DNA from: Bacillus sp. HMF5848
GTDB taxonomy: Bacteria > Bacillota > Bacilli > Bacillales > HMF5848
Direction: 5' to 3'
Assembly (NCBI RefSeq): GCF_003944835.1
Contig: NZ_RWIV01000001.1
Location: forward strand, 4,267,501-4,331,500
DNA: 64,000 nt
The position numbers were made by a program, and so were the translations under genes. Below the pieces are notes generated by a model. That model was not told the DNA's origin, did no database searches, and saw only the letters and a program-made list of their open reading frames with translations. Positions 26,313-36,899 of this stretch are shown in pieces; position 1 is the stretch's first letter, and each line of letters starts with the position of its first letter.

Positions 26313-27801
26313 TTAGTAGGCTATCAATCGTGGTAGGTAATTGCTCTATTACATCTGTCGGTAGTATACTCATCGTTGCAAATTTTTCGGCTATAAGCTG
26401 CTCACTCGCTAAGCCATGTATGTACACAGCATTGCTAATTGCTGTTTGTATCTCCATCCCCTGTAAAATAAACGCTAAAATCATCCCAGTTAAAACGTCA
26501 CCGGCTCCCCCCTTAGCAAGACCCGGATTTCCCGTAGTATTAACAAACTGTTTACCATCAGGTGTAGTAACGATTGTATAAGGTCCTTTTAAAACAACGT
26601 GTACATGTAAGGTTGTAGCGAGTTCCCGACTTACTTCAAAGCGATTCATCTCCACTTCATTGACAGATAGCTCCATTAATCGGCCCATCTCTGCCGCATG
26701 CGGTGTTAAAATAGTTGGGCTTGTGCGCTGTTTTACTACATCTAAAAAGTCACAAATATGATACAATCCATCGGCATCAATAACTAGTGGCACATCAAGT
26801 AACAAGGCTTGTTCAACAACAGACTTAGCGGCATCACTCCGACCAAGACCAGGTCCAATCGCTAGTCCATTAAAGCGAACATCCCGGAAATCAGGACCTG
26901 ACTCACCATATGGCATATACATCGCCTCTGGTACTTGACCTGCTAGCATCGTGTGTATATTTTTTGGCATTGCCATCGTCAAAAGTCCGATCCCGCTTCG
27001 AAGTGCAGCTTTTGCACTCATAATAGGTGCTCCTATCATAGTAGGGGAGCCTCCTACTATGATTCCTTTTCCATACGTACCTTTATGCGTGTTCATGTGT
27101 CGAATTGGTAGTGACTGAGTTACGTCACTCTGCTCCCATACATATCTCTTATCATTCACACTCTCGCTAGATTTCGGTGGTATACCGATATCAACAACAT
27201 ATATGCCGCCATAATAGTGACGGGCAGGAAACAAAAAACAGCTATGCTTATAGTGTTGAATAACGATAGTCGCATTTGCTTTTAATGCGAGCGTAACGTC
27301 CGCTTTATCAGCACAGACGCCGCTTGGTATATCTATAGAGACTACTAATGGGCGTTGTAGTTGATTAATATGAGAGATAATAGAAGCATAGGGCTCTCGA
27401 AGTAATCCTTTTGTTCCAATACCAAGCATAGCATCTATAATGACTTCATAGTTCGACAAAGATTGCTTTCTATATGCACTGATTTCATAGCCACTTTGTT
27501 CATACACATGTAGAGCATGTGCTGCTGCCTTTGATAACTTGTCCTTATTCCCAATAAGCATTACGTCGACTTCATATCCATGACTTTTTAAAATCCGTCC
27601 AATTACCACACCATCTCCACCGTTGTTCCCTGTCCCTATAAGAATTAACACTTTTTGATGATAGCTGAGTAGCTCCCTCATAAGCAGTCTTGCACAAGCC
27701 TGTCCTGCATTTTCCATTAGCATCGCTTCACTTATACCTATCTTTTCAACAGTATATTGGTCGATGCTATACATATGAGATGCTTTAACAATTCTCTTCA
27801 T
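26299..27801 (-). CDS. nnr: Bifunctional NAD(P)H-hydrate epimerase / ADP-dependent dehydratase
   Basis: 500 residues with two fused repair domains. The N-terminal epimerase (about 1-215, GTGNNGGDGVVIGR) interconverts R- and S-NAD(P)HX. The C-terminal ribokinase-like dehydratase (about 225-495, NPGLAKGGAGDVLTGM with the catalytic Asp) dehydrates S-NAD(P)HX at the cost of ADP. The fusion is common in Bacilli. AGGTGAC precedes the ATG. Confidence 0.95.
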   Translation of the reverse strand: MKRIVKASHMYSIDQYTVEKIGISEAMLMENAGQACARLLMRELLSYHQKVLILIGTGNNGGDGVVIGRILKSHGYEVDVMLIGNKDKLSKAAAHALHVYEQSGYEISAYRKQSLSNYEVIIDAMLGIGTKGLLREPYASIISHINQLQRPLVVSIDIPSGVCADKADVTLALKANATIVIQHYKHSCFLFPARHYYGGIYVVDIGIPPKSSESVNDKRYVWEQSDVTQSLPIRHMNTHKGTYGKGIIVGGSPTMIGAPIMSAKAALRSGIGLLTMAMPKNIHTMLAGQVPEAMYMPYGESGPDFRDVRFNGLAIGPGLGRSDAAKSVVEQALLLDVPLVIDADGLYHICDFLDVVKQRTSPTILTPHAAEMGRLMELSVNEVEMNRFEVSRELATTLHVHVVLKGPYTIVTTPDGKQFVNTTGNPGLAKGGAGDVLTGMILAFILQGMEIQTAISNAVYIHGLASEQLIAEKFATMSILPTDVIEQLPTTIDSLLKQKE

Positions 27802-27967
27802 TATGTCACCTGCCTATTTTTTCGTCGTAATCCCACATTTTTTTTAATAAAACGCTTTGATTCGTCAATGTTCTCGAATTTTTGTAACTTTTTGGTTATA
27901 TTGTTATTTATTAGTTCATAATAATGTACTAAAATAAAATTATGAAACTAGTATAGAGGGGTAAAAG

Positions 27968-29227
27968 ATGATACTTGAAAAAATATTCCTACAGTTATTA
28001 ATGGTTCTTTTCCCGTTGTTAGTTCACCAAATCATTATAAGACGTAAGCTTTTAAAAAAATGGTTACGTCAAACAACCTTTGTATTATTTTATCTCATCG
28101 CTACCTTTTTAACTATGAGTTATGGAATAGAGTTAACCGCTGGATACTTTATTGATCTTCGGTTTGTTCCTGTTATTTTAGCGTTTATTTTTGGCTCGTT
28201 TCATAAAGGTATTAATGTCGCAGTTGGTATGGTTTTATTGCGAGCACTCTTTGGCGGTGAGGATGCTCTTTTAACATTACTAGTAACCCCGTTTTTAATG
28301 ATAGCTTTATATTGGATTTTATATAAGCGACGCCTTGTACTAAAAAGAGATTCCAGCCTATATCCTGTCGGCTTAGTACTTTATACGTTTTCCATTCAAA
28401 TAATACTGGATATAATCATCATTTCACCTGTTTTTACCCCGGAGTGGATATTACATTACAGCATATCTTTATTTATTAATATCGTTACAATATGGCTTAT
28501 CATTCAAATTTATGATTCAATCACTGAAAATGAGAAATTATCATTTGAAGTACAACGGACTGAACGTCTAAATACGATGGCTCAGCTAGCTGCAAGCGTA
28601 GCTCATGAAATCCGCAATCCTATGACAACAGTCAAAGGCTTCATGCAACTATTACTTGCTAAGCAAGATATTCCAACTGAGGACAAACAATTTATTAAAA
28701 TTTCCTTAGATGAACTACAACGTGCAAACGATATTTTAAACGATTATTTATCGCTAGCGCGACAGCCATTATCAGAAAATATGGAGCATATTGATTTAAA
28801 CAAGGAAATAGACCATGTACTAAATTCCATGTATGCTTTCGCTAGTCTCCATGACATATCGATAAATGTTGAAAAGACAGCCTCACCTCTAATCGTTCAA
28901 GCTCAATCTGAAAAAATACGGCAAATTCTATTAAATATTATTAAAAACGCCATCGAGGCAGTTCCTACTAAGAAAGGTGTGGTGAAAATTAGCTTATTTT
29001 CATCACAACAAAACGCTATTATTCAAATTGAAGACAACGGCATAGGTATCAGCAAGACAGATCTCTCTAAGTTAGGGCAGCCCTTCTTTTCAACGAAGCA
29101 GGATGGTACAGGACTTGGCTTGATGGTTTGCTACAATATTATTAAATTATTTGGTGGGAAAATTGACGTGCAAAGTAAATTAGGTGTTGGTACAACATTT
29201 ATTATTCAACTACCTTTAGTGAAGTAA
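27968..29227 (+). CDS. KinB-like orphan sensor histidine kinase (copy 1)
   Basis: 419 residues. The first about 185 residues hold five to six membrane helices with a LytS/YhcK-type motif (FIDLRFVPVILAFIFG ... RALFGG). HisKA follows with His213 in SVAHEIRNPMTTVKGF, then HATPase_c (NIIKNAIEA, DNGIGI, GTGLGL). No response regulator is adjacent. The architecture matches B. subtilis KinB, which feeds the sporulation phosphorelay through Spo0F. Two more kinases of the same design are in this window (32229-33512, 47018-48310), all with the phosphorylated His at residue 213. Confidence 0.9.
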   Translation: MILEKIFLQLLMVLFPLLVHQIIIRRKLLKKWLRQTTFVLFYLIATFLTMSYGIELTAGYFIDLRFVPVILAFIFGSFHKGINVAVGMVLLRALFGGEDALLTLLVTPFLMIALYWILYKRRLVLKRDSSLYPVGLVLYTFSIQIILDIIIISPVFTPEWILHYSISLFINIVTIWLIIQIYDSITENEKLSFEVQRTERLNTMAQLAASVAHEIRNPMTTVKGFMQLLLAKQDIPTEDKQFIKISLDELQRANDILNDYLSLARQPLSENMEHIDLNKEIDHVLNSMYAFASLHDISINVEKTASPLIVQAQSEKIRQILLNIIKNAIEAVPTKKGVVKISLFSSQQNAIIQIEDNGIGISKTDLSKLGQPFFSTKQDGTGLGLMVCYNIIKLFGGKIDVQSKLGVGTTFIIQLPLVK

Positions 29228-29237
29228 TGACTATAAT

Positions 29238-29280
29238 AAAAAGACACCTAACGCGGTTTGAACGTTCATGGTGTCTTTTT
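29238..29280. terminator. Bidirectional terminator
   Basis: Stem AAAAAGACACC/GGTGTCTTTTT between the convergent kinase and GGDEF-EAL genes. Confidence 0.9.
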
Positions 29281-29285
29281 ACTCT

Positions 29286-31820
29286 TTATGAAATGTTTTG
29301 TTCTAATCTCCATAATTTTGCTCGTTCTTCTATCTCAGTAAACTGCTTTATTAATTCTTCGGCTGGGAGAGGATAACTAAAATAGTATCCTTGGACTTCA
29401 TCACATAAACTACGTTGTAAATATTTTGCTTCGTCTTCCGTTTCTACTCCTTCTGCCGTTACTATCAAGTTCAAATTATATGCTAAATGTATAATCGTCG
29501 ACACAATTGCAGCGTTATTTTGATTGCTTGTTATATTTTGAATGAAGGAACGATCAATTTTTAACCTATCAATTGGCAGATGACGTAAATAATTTAGCGA
29601 GCTGTAGCCACTACCAAAGTCATCCATACTTATTTTCACCCCAAGCTCCTTTAAACTCGCTAATGTCTCAAGAGTTCGTTCTATATCCATCGTCATTGTC
29701 TCTGTAATTTCTAGTTCAATCAGTTCAGGTGCTACACCTGTTGATTGTAAGACTTCTTGGACAGATTTCACTAAATTGGTCTGCATAAATTGCTTGGGCG
29801 ATAGATTAACAGAAACAGGAATAACAGGCGCACTTATTTGTTCCCAATGAATTAATTGCTCTGCTACCTTCCTTAAGATGAATTCTCCGATTTGACCTAT
29901 GAAGCCCGTCTCTTCAGCAATTTGAATAAAATCACCTGGCATGATTAGCCCTTTTTTCGGATGATACCAGCGTATTAAAGCTTCAAGTCCTGCTATCGAT
30001 CCATTTAAAATATTTATTTTCGGCTGATAATACACTCGAAACTCATCATTTTCAATTGCTTTACGTAAATCTTGCTCCACTATATACGGTGAGAGCAAAG
30101 TATCGTCCTTAAGCGGTGCATATAAAGAGAAATTGTTTTTGCCTAACTCCTTTACCCGATACATAGCACGATCCGCTTTTTTTATTAAAGTCTTCGCATC
30201 TCTGCCATCCTGTGGATATAAGGAAATCCCAACACTAGCAGACACGTGGATATCATAGCCATCGACACATATCGGTTTTGCTAGCTTCTCCAATAGCTCC
30301 ATAGCAACATGCTTTACTTCTTCTTCATGTGCAATATCCTTTAGGAGGACAGTAAATTCGTCACCACCTAGTCTAGCTACACACGCGCTAGAATCTAATG
30401 TGTTCCGAATCAGTTGACCAACTTCAATAAGAAGCGCATCTCCGAAATCATGACCTAACGTATCATTGATTAACTTGAAGCGGTCCATATCTATGAATAT
30501 AACTGCTAGCATTTTATTAACTTGCTTCAGCTCTGCTTTTTCTATTGCTGTATTTAGCTTGTTCTTAAAAAAGCGATAATTAGGAAGTCCAGTCACATAA
30601 TCATGATAAGCTGCTTGATGAAGCGATTCATACATTAATACTCTATCAATTGACATGGCGATTTGATTAGCCAGAATAGATAGCTTACTAATATGACTGT
30701 CATTATAAAAATCTGTTTCGGAGCTACCAATATTGATGGTCCCAATAACTCCTTTATTCGCAACAAGCGGGAAAACAGCGGTAGACTTAATGCCTTTTTT
30801 AACAACTGTTTGTTCTTCTCCATTAAGAAACTCTTTATGTTCATGAATGTTATTATGAATAGCTGGTTCCATTGTCTCAAGGACCTGTTTAACAAGTGAA
30901 TCTTCTATATGTATATCCTTTGTAATAATTTCTTTTGTATCATTAAAGCTATATAGCTTTAACATTGATTTATCCGAGTTGTCACGAAGTACAATAGATA
31001 AATATTCTGGCTTGCTATATGCATAAACCTCAATTAAAATGTCGCGAACAACCTCTTGACGAGTTGTATCTTTTCTAATCACAGTTTTAGATATATTGCT
31101 TAATATTTCAAGTGTAGTAACTTTTTCAGATAAGTTTTTAGTAGCCATTTCTACTTCATACTCTAATATTTGTTGATAACTCTTTACCGTTTCAGCCATT
31201 TTATTAAAAGATATAGAAAGTTCTTGCGTTTCTAGCAGTCCATCCTCTGGAACAACGATATCTAGTTCACCTTTACTTACTAAATTAGTAGCTTGTGTTA
31301 AACGCTTAATTGGCTTAAGCATCCAACGGCTTATTAACCAGGACAGTATGATTGATAGGAAAGAGACTAGTAAAGCAACAGCAATAGAATGTAGTAGCAA
31401 CTGCTGTTGTTCCTTTTTCAATGTATCCTTGCGAAGACCCACTTCTGCTACCCCAAGTTCTTGCGCCGCATATTCAATCTTCGCGCTTTCAATTAATAAT
31501 GTATCTTCAACATCTTCGGGATATCCTTTTTCATCAATGATTGTTCCGTATCTGTCGCGGACGACTATATATTGAATATCAGGATTTTTGACGAGAGACT
31601 GTGTAATAGGATGAATATGAGAATACTCCCCACGAAGCATAGACACACCCACCAGTGAACTAAGCGTATTCGATACCGTAACTCCTTGGTTTTGTATAGT
31701 CTCTTTAATTCGTTCATTTTCTAGTAACATATTGATACTACTCAAGCTAATAATTGTTATAATTATAAGGACATTTATTGCTAACCAAATACGAAAGCCT
31801 AGGCTGTTAATCCACCTCAA
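29286..31820 (-). CDS. Membrane GGDEF-EAL protein with HAMP and GAF domains
   Basis: 844 residues. Membrane helices at about 11-32 and 143-165 flank an extracytoplasmic sensor, then HAMP (about 165-218), a coiled coil, GAF (about 255-395), GGDEF (GGDEF at 485-489) and EAL (EAL at 613-615). The diguanylate cyclase motif is intact, but the RxxD inhibitory site is missing (DSSA at the equivalent place). The phosphodiesterase residues all look present: EAL, VNLS, EITE, DDFGSG, KIDRSF, AEGVET, QGYYFS. Both activities are thus possible on paper. The start is TTG with AAGGAGG upstream. Confidence 0.92.
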   Translation of the reverse strand: MRWINSLGFRIWLAINVLIIITIISLSSINMLLENERIKETIQNQGVTVSNTLSSLVGVSMLRGEYSHIHPITQSLVKNPDIQYIVVRDRYGTIIDEKGYPEDVEDTLLIESAKIEYAAQELGVAEVGLRKDTLKKEQQQLLLHSIAVALLVSFLSIILSWLISRWMLKPIKRLTQATNLVSKGELDIVVPEDGLLETQELSISFNKMAETVKSYQQILEYEVEMATKNLSEKVTTLEILSNISKTVIRKDTTRQEVVRDILIEVYAYSKPEYLSIVLRDNSDKSMLKLYSFNDTKEIITKDIHIEDSLVKQVLETMEPAIHNNIHEHKEFLNGEEQTVVKKGIKSTAVFPLVANKGVIGTINIGSSETDFYNDSHISKLSILANQIAMSIDRVLMYESLHQAAYHDYVTGLPNYRFFKNKLNTAIEKAELKQVNKMLAVIFIDMDRFKLINDTLGHDFGDALLIEVGQLIRNTLDSSACVARLGGDEFTVLLKDIAHEEEVKHVAMELLEKLAKPICVDGYDIHVSASVGISLYPQDGRDAKTLIKKADRAMYRVKELGKNNFSLYAPLKDDTLLSPYIVEQDLRKAIENDEFRVYYQPKINILNGSIAGLEALIRWYHPKKGLIMPGDFIQIAEETGFIGQIGEFILRKVAEQLIHWEQISAPVIPVSVNLSPKQFMQTNLVKSVQEVLQSTGVAPELIELEITETMTMDIERTLETLASLKELGVKISMDDFGSGYSSLNYLRHLPIDRLKIDRSFIQNITSNQNNAAIVSTIIHLAYNLNLIVTAEGVETEDEAKYLQRSLCDEVQGYYFSYPLPAEELIKQFTEIEERAKLWRLEQNIS

Positions 31821-32228
31821 TTGTGCGTCCTCCTTGCGACATTTTTCTGCTTCGGCATATATGTAATGATATGAATGTATGTAAGTTAAACCTTGAGGAT
31901 AAGCTGAGGAATCTAGATGTTAGTGTATAAGAATTTTTTTCATAAAAATTACCTATATCATCCTTATTATACAAAAACATCGACAGTATTTGTGTTTTTT
32001 TTGAAATTGTGACGATATTTGTCGATTTTTCACAAAAGTAAGCGAATCAAGCCATTCCGTAGAGGAGCAAACATGAAGATTTTTTTACTAAACACGTTTT
32101 TTCGATGCATTTTTCCTCCAAAGCTAAATGTGTTTTTGAAACGGATTCGTGCAATTCCCGATGTCAACGTGTGTTACAGCACTAACGGAAAAAGAAGGCC
32201 GCCCTTTACACTTTGGACAGCCTCCTTC
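31821..32228. other. Gene-free interval upstream of the GGDEF-EAL gene
   Basis: 408 bp between two minus-strand genes. It holds the promoter region of the GGDEF-EAL gene and the terminator of the kinase. The AT-rich stretch 31980-32030 includes TTTGTCGATTTT, a near-match to a Spo0A box. A plus-strand frame from ATG 32072 is judged spurious. Confidence 0.5.
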
Positions 32229-32231
32229 TTA
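32185..32231 (-). terminator. Intrinsic terminator of KinB-like copy 2
   Basis: On the minus strand, arms AAGAAGG and CCTTCTT with additional inner GC pairs, then TTTTTCC. It overlaps the kinase stop region. Confidence 0.75.
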
Positions 32232-33512
32232 TTCAATACATGTGTGATTCATATACTCCCCACTTACACGTGGAAAAGATATGGTTACAGTTGTACCTTG
32301 CATTTGTTGACTTTTAATATGTATAACTCCTTGCATTGCTTCAACAATTCGGAATACGACCATCATGCCTAAGCCTGTACCTTTTATACCTTTTGTGGAG
32401 TAGTACGGCTCACCTAGTCTGGCTAACTCTTTAGCAGACATTCCTTTCCCCGTATCCTTTATTGTTATGGTTACCTGTTTTGTGTCACAAGTAGAAGAAA
32501 TACTTAAATCTCCCCCATGCTCCATTGCTTCACACGCATTTTTACATACATTTATTAAGCATTGACGCAGACGTTGACTATTTCCAAGGATATAGCCTTC
32601 TTCTTGGCAAGTTAAGTCTATTTTTATATTATTTGTTAGTGCATAAGCTTCTATCATTTGTGACAATGCATTAAGCTCATCTCGTACTATGAGTACATTA
32701 TTATCCTCTATCGTTGGCTTGGCAAATGTTAAATAATCGGTTATGATGGTCTCGGCCCGTTCTAGTTCATGAAGCGCTGTTTTAATATATAGCTTTTGTT
32801 TATCTGGAGAGACGCCTCCTTGGTGCAATAACTGTAAAAAACCCTTTCCTACTGTTAATGGGTTACGTACTTCATGAGAGATTGAAGCAGCAAGCTGACT
32901 AACAACCTCGAGCTTTTCACTTTTTATAATCTCCCGCCTTAAGTACGAATAATCACGCAATATTTCGATAAAATGAGTCATAGTAAGCATACCAGAGACG
33001 TTAAGAACTATAAGCAACCCTGTTAGAAGTAACACATGTTCCATTGGTTGCATCACTTGCATAATGATAATAGTAACGATTGCTGACATAAAGCCTAGCA
33101 TACTACTTAATAGTAATTTACCTTTTACATTCGCAGAGGCAAATCTCTTAAACAGTATTAATATAGCTACTAGATGGATAACCGTTATGCCAATTGAGAC
33201 TATCGAGCCAATACCACCGAATAATGCTCTATAAGCAATACTAACAGCTGCTAACACAACGGCACCCATTCCACCAGCATATAAACCACCAAGCATTAAA
33301 GGAGTGGCACGCAAATCAAGAATATACCCACTGCCTAAATTAATAGGAAACGATATACAAAGAATGATTGCGATTGAACACATTAATATCCACAAACGAA
33401 ACGTGTATACTCTTGACCTTAATTTTCTGTGTTTCCATGCAGGAACAAAAACTAAGCAAAACGTAATAAAGAAAATGTCTAATAACAGTTCCTTTATGAA
33501 CACTTCATCCAC
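32229..33512 (-). CDS. KinB-like orphan sensor histidine kinase (copy 2)
   Basis: 427 residues. The membrane sensor (about 1-185) has the LytS-type motif YILDLRATPLMLGGLYAGG ... YRALFGG. HisKA has His213 in SISHEVRNPLTVGKGF, then HATPase_c (NVCKNACEAM, DTGKGM, GTGLGM). No partner regulator is next to it, so it probably acts in the phosphorelay (inference from KinB). It is closer in sequence to copy 3 (ISHEVRNPLT, GLY.GG, GLGMMVV.RIVE) than to copy 1. Confidence 0.9.
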   Translation of the reverse strand: MDEVFIKELLLDIFFITFCLVFVPAWKHRKLRSRVYTFRLWILMCSIAIILCISFPINLGSGYILDLRATPLMLGGLYAGGMGAVVLAAVSIAYRALFGGIGSIVSIGITVIHLVAILILFKRFASANVKGKLLLSSMLGFMSAIVTIIIMQVMQPMEHVLLLTGLLIVLNVSGMLTMTHFIEILRDYSYLRREIIKSEKLEVVSQLAASISHEVRNPLTVGKGFLQLLHQGGVSPDKQKLYIKTALHELERAETIITDYLTFAKPTIEDNNVLIVRDELNALSQMIEAYALTNNIKIDLTCQEEGYILGNSQRLRQCLINVCKNACEAMEHGGDLSISSTCDTKQVTITIKDTGKGMSAKELARLGEPYYSTKGIKGTGLGMMVVFRIVEAMQGVIHIKSQQMQGTTVTISFPRVSGEYMNHTCIE

Positions 33513-33685
33513 TCACCTTCCGCTTGTCACATTTTTTTCACAAACTCCATATAATTATTCGATGGTAGATTACTATATCCTGCTTTTTCCACCAATTCCC
33601 TTTTTATTATAATTGCATATCAATTTCTTCTTACATATTGAGTCATTCTTTTAACTCGTCATGTTAGATGTAAGATTTTTACCAA

Positions 33686-33719
33686 CAAAAAACACACGCC
33701 CCTATAAGAACGTGTGCTT
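33686..33719 (-). terminator. Intrinsic terminator of the LacI-type regulator gene
   Basis: Stem AGCACACG/CGTGTGTT followed by TTTTTG on the minus strand, 15 bp past the stop. Confidence 0.85.
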
Positions 33720-33733
33720 ATGATACAGATTTT

Positions 33734-34759
<1,026 letters not shown>

Positions 34760-34947
34760 CTAGCTAGACTTCAATATATATAAATATTTTCATTAATAGC
34801 TCATACCATAGGATACATTAAAATTGTATCTAAACTTGACAACGGTTTCAATATAATAGTTTAGTAAAATTTTATTATCGCTTTTTTGCCAAACTAAATA
34901 CATATTTGATACTATGATAGTACATTATGTAATTCGAGGTGAATCGT

Positions 34948-35319
34948 ATGATATATCGTCGTAATGAACCCTATCGTTACGTATTTGACAATCCTATTTA
35001 TACCGCCTACCATATTACTAAAATTAACGACCAAACTGTTCAGTCATCAAAAGGTGAAGGCTATATTATAGACATAAGCTCTGGTGGGGTTAAACTAGAA
35101 ACGGCACTCGATATTCCCTTGCATAAAACAATAGAGATATTCTTTACTTTTACAGTCGGTAGTAAGGAACTTGTCGCAAAGGCTGTCTTTCTATGGAAAA
35201 AAAAGCATGTTAACGTGTTCCGATACGGACTTCGAATTACTACTGAAGCATGGGACATTAATGTAAAAGATATCGTAAAAGAATATAAAATGACACAAAA
35301 AGCGGACTCATTATCGTAA
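34948..35319 (+). CDS. PilZ domain protein
   Basis: 123 residues. The c-di-GMP-binding signature is seen as YIIDISSGGVKLE (DxSxxG), with RRNEPYR near the N-terminus in place of a canonical RxxxR. Single-domain PilZ proteins are effectors of c-di-GMP, and the GGDEF-EAL gene lies 3 kb away. The ATG at 34948 follows GAGGTG by 7 nt. Confidence 0.8.
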   Translation: MIYRRNEPYRYVFDNPIYTAYHITKINDQTVQSSKGEGYIIDISSGGVKLETALDIPLHKTIEIFFTFTVGSKELVAKAVFLWKKKHVNVFRYGLRITTEAWDINVKDIVKEYKMTQKADSLS

Positions 35320-35371
35320 ACTACCCTCTGTCAATTGCCAGAGGATCATTCAGATAAAGTCCGCTTTTTCA
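35296..35371. terminator. Long-range hairpin between PilZ and TerC genes
   Basis: Arms AAAAAGCGGACT (inside the PilZ 3' end) and AGTCCGCTTTTT, with an inner CCTCTG/CAGAGG hairpin. It serves both convergent genes. Confidence 0.75.
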
Positions 35372-35372
35372 T

Positions 35373-36164
35373 TTACATATTTACAGTTACGTTCGATTCC
35401 TGTGGGTCTTCCTTTGGTTTACTTAAGAAGTAACCGCCTACTGCAATTAATACAAGTACGACGTAGAATGTTACCTTCCACGTAGTCGAGTGAGAAAACC
35501 CGTATGGTAATAACGATACTGCTGGGTGTGACAAAGTTGTTACAGAGAGTTTCACCCCAACCCATCCAACAATAATAAATGCTGCTATTTCTAGTCCAGG
35601 ACGCGAGTGTAGCAGTTTAACAAATAGGTTTGCTGCGAAACGCATAATAATGAGTCCAATTAGTCCGCCCATAAAAACAACTAAAAATTGACCGCCATCC
35701 ATACCCCCAATTTGTGGTAGGTTCGTTTTCGGTAATGCAAGAGCGAGCGCAACGGCAGCTAGGATAGAATCAACAGCAAAGGCAATATCAGCAACCTCTA
35801 CTTTTAGTACTGTCATCCAAAAGCCAGAGCCCTTTTTCTCAGTTTCTTCTTCACTGTCATCTTCCTCTTGCTTTTTAATAATAAGCTTTCGAAAAATATG
35901 ATTTCCAGCGATAAACAATAAATAAAGTGCCCCAATAGCCTGCACTTGCCATACATCAACAAGAAATGAAATAACAAACAGTGACGCAAAGCGAAATACA
36001 AAAGCACCTGCTAAACCATAAAACAATGCTTTTTTGCGCTTATCCTCTGGCAAATGCTTTACCATAATTGCCAACACTAATGCATTGTCAGCTGCAAGTA
36101 AGCCTTCTAATACAATTAGTACGAGTAAAACCCAACTATACTCAAATAATAATGCCCATTCCAA
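35373..36164 (-). CDS. TerC family metal exporter (YkoY/MeeY-like)
   Basis: 263 residues with seven or more membrane segments. TerC signatures with acidic residues in helices are EGLLAADNALVLAIMV and KVEVADIAFAVDSILAAVAL. B. subtilis TerC proteins YkoY and YceF export Mn2+ to metalate secreted enzymes. The start is TTG at 36164 with AAAGGAGA upstream. The leader carries a yybP-ykoY riboswitch, the same control as in B. subtilis ykoY, which supports an Mn2+ role. Confidence 0.92.
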   Translation of the reverse strand: MEWALLFEYSWVLLVLIVLEGLLAADNALVLAIMVKHLPEDKRKKALFYGLAGAFVFRFASLFVISFLVDVWQVQAIGALYLLFIAGNHIFRKLIIKKQEEDDSEEETEKKGSGFWMTVLKVEVADIAFAVDSILAAVALALALPKTNLPQIGGMDGGQFLVVFMGGLIGLIIMRFAANLFVKLLHSRPGLEIAAFIIVGWVGVKLSVTTLSHPAVSLLPYGFSHSTTWKVTFYVVLVLIAVGGYFLSKPKEDPQESNVTVNM

Positions 36165-36217
36165 TTAACATCTCTCCTTTTATGAACAGATGACCTTTAC
36201 TTTATGTAGAAAAGGCC

Positions 36218-36348
36218 AACAAAAAAGACCTTTACCTTTGGACGGTAAAGGTCTTGCTAACAACGATGGCGTTGCCAATAAAGCCGGAGCGTTTCGCTCG
36301 AAATGACGACTTTTATTGTACAGCTACTCCCCTTTGACGGTGACTCTT
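36218..36348 (-). promoter_or_regulatory. yybP-ykoY manganese riboswitch with terminator
   Basis: The minus-strand leader of the terC gene has the conserved blocks AAAGGGGAGTAGC, AGTCGTCA, CCGGCTTTATTGGCA and TTAGCAAGACCTTT in order. The last block can pair with the first to close P1. Alternatively AAGACCTTTACC pairs with GGTAAAGGTCTT to make a terminator followed by T6 (about 36225-36256). The two are mutually exclusive, so Mn2+ binding should stop termination and switch terC on, as known for this class. Confidence 0.95.
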
Positions 36349-36433
36349 TAAATTTATTATAATCTACAATTTTACACTCTGTTATTTATTATAGTTTACA
36401 ATTTTATACTAGTCAACGGAATATCCTAATGTG

Positions 36434-36880
36434 CTAATTACTTATTCGCTCTTGTCCCGCTTTAGTGACAGCGACTTTACGAGTCATTTTTTTAATATGC
36501 TCAACTTTCCTTAAACGAAGTGCAGACCAATCCTCGTCAATAGCTATTTGACGAACGGGTTCGTAGTCACGTTCAGCTAATAAAGCTCCAACAGTCTCTC
36601 GACTACAATTAGACCCTTTAAATGTCTTCGAGGATTTTTTCGGATAACAAAGCCAAAGTAGCCCTTCCTCGACAAGCAATGGCTCAAGCTCAAGTGCTGC
36701 TATCTGCAAAGATTCATTACTCGTCGCAAATACTTGAATAAAAGGATAGCTTGAATCTTCGGGTACTGCATGTATTTCAATGCTAGTGTCATCCGCTCTG
36801 AGTAGATCAATATAGTGGGTTGGCGCATTGTGAATTAGCAATGGTGATACGCTCTCTTTAATTTGCAGTTTTTTAAGCAT
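36434..36880 (-). CDS. DUF3052-like hypothetical protein
   Basis: 148 residues. The segment LLWLCYPKKSSKTFKG ... CSRETVGALL ... VRQIAIDEDWSALRLRKV resembles the DUF3052-type proteins found in several phyla. The function is unknown. It is 19 bp downstream of the DUF389 gene and probably in one transcript with it. Confidence 0.7.
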   Translation of the reverse strand: MLKKLQIKESVSPLLIHNAPTHYIDLLRADDTSIEIHAVPEDSSYPFIQVFATSNESLQIAALELEPLLVEEGLLWLCYPKKSSKTFKGSNCSRETVGALLAERDYEPVRQIAIDEDWSALRLRKVEHIKKMTRKVAVTKAGQERISN

Positions 36881-36899
36881 GAGAGACCTTTCCTCCTTT

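Noticed and set aside
27861-27867. TTCGTCA upstream of KinB-like copy 1 as a Spo0A box
   Set aside because: A 7-mer with one free base is expected many times in 64 kb, so it was not listed as a site.
32019-32372. Plus-strand frame with GAGGAG before ATG 32072
   Set aside because: It runs through the kinase terminator and into antisense of the kinase gene, with no recognisable domain.
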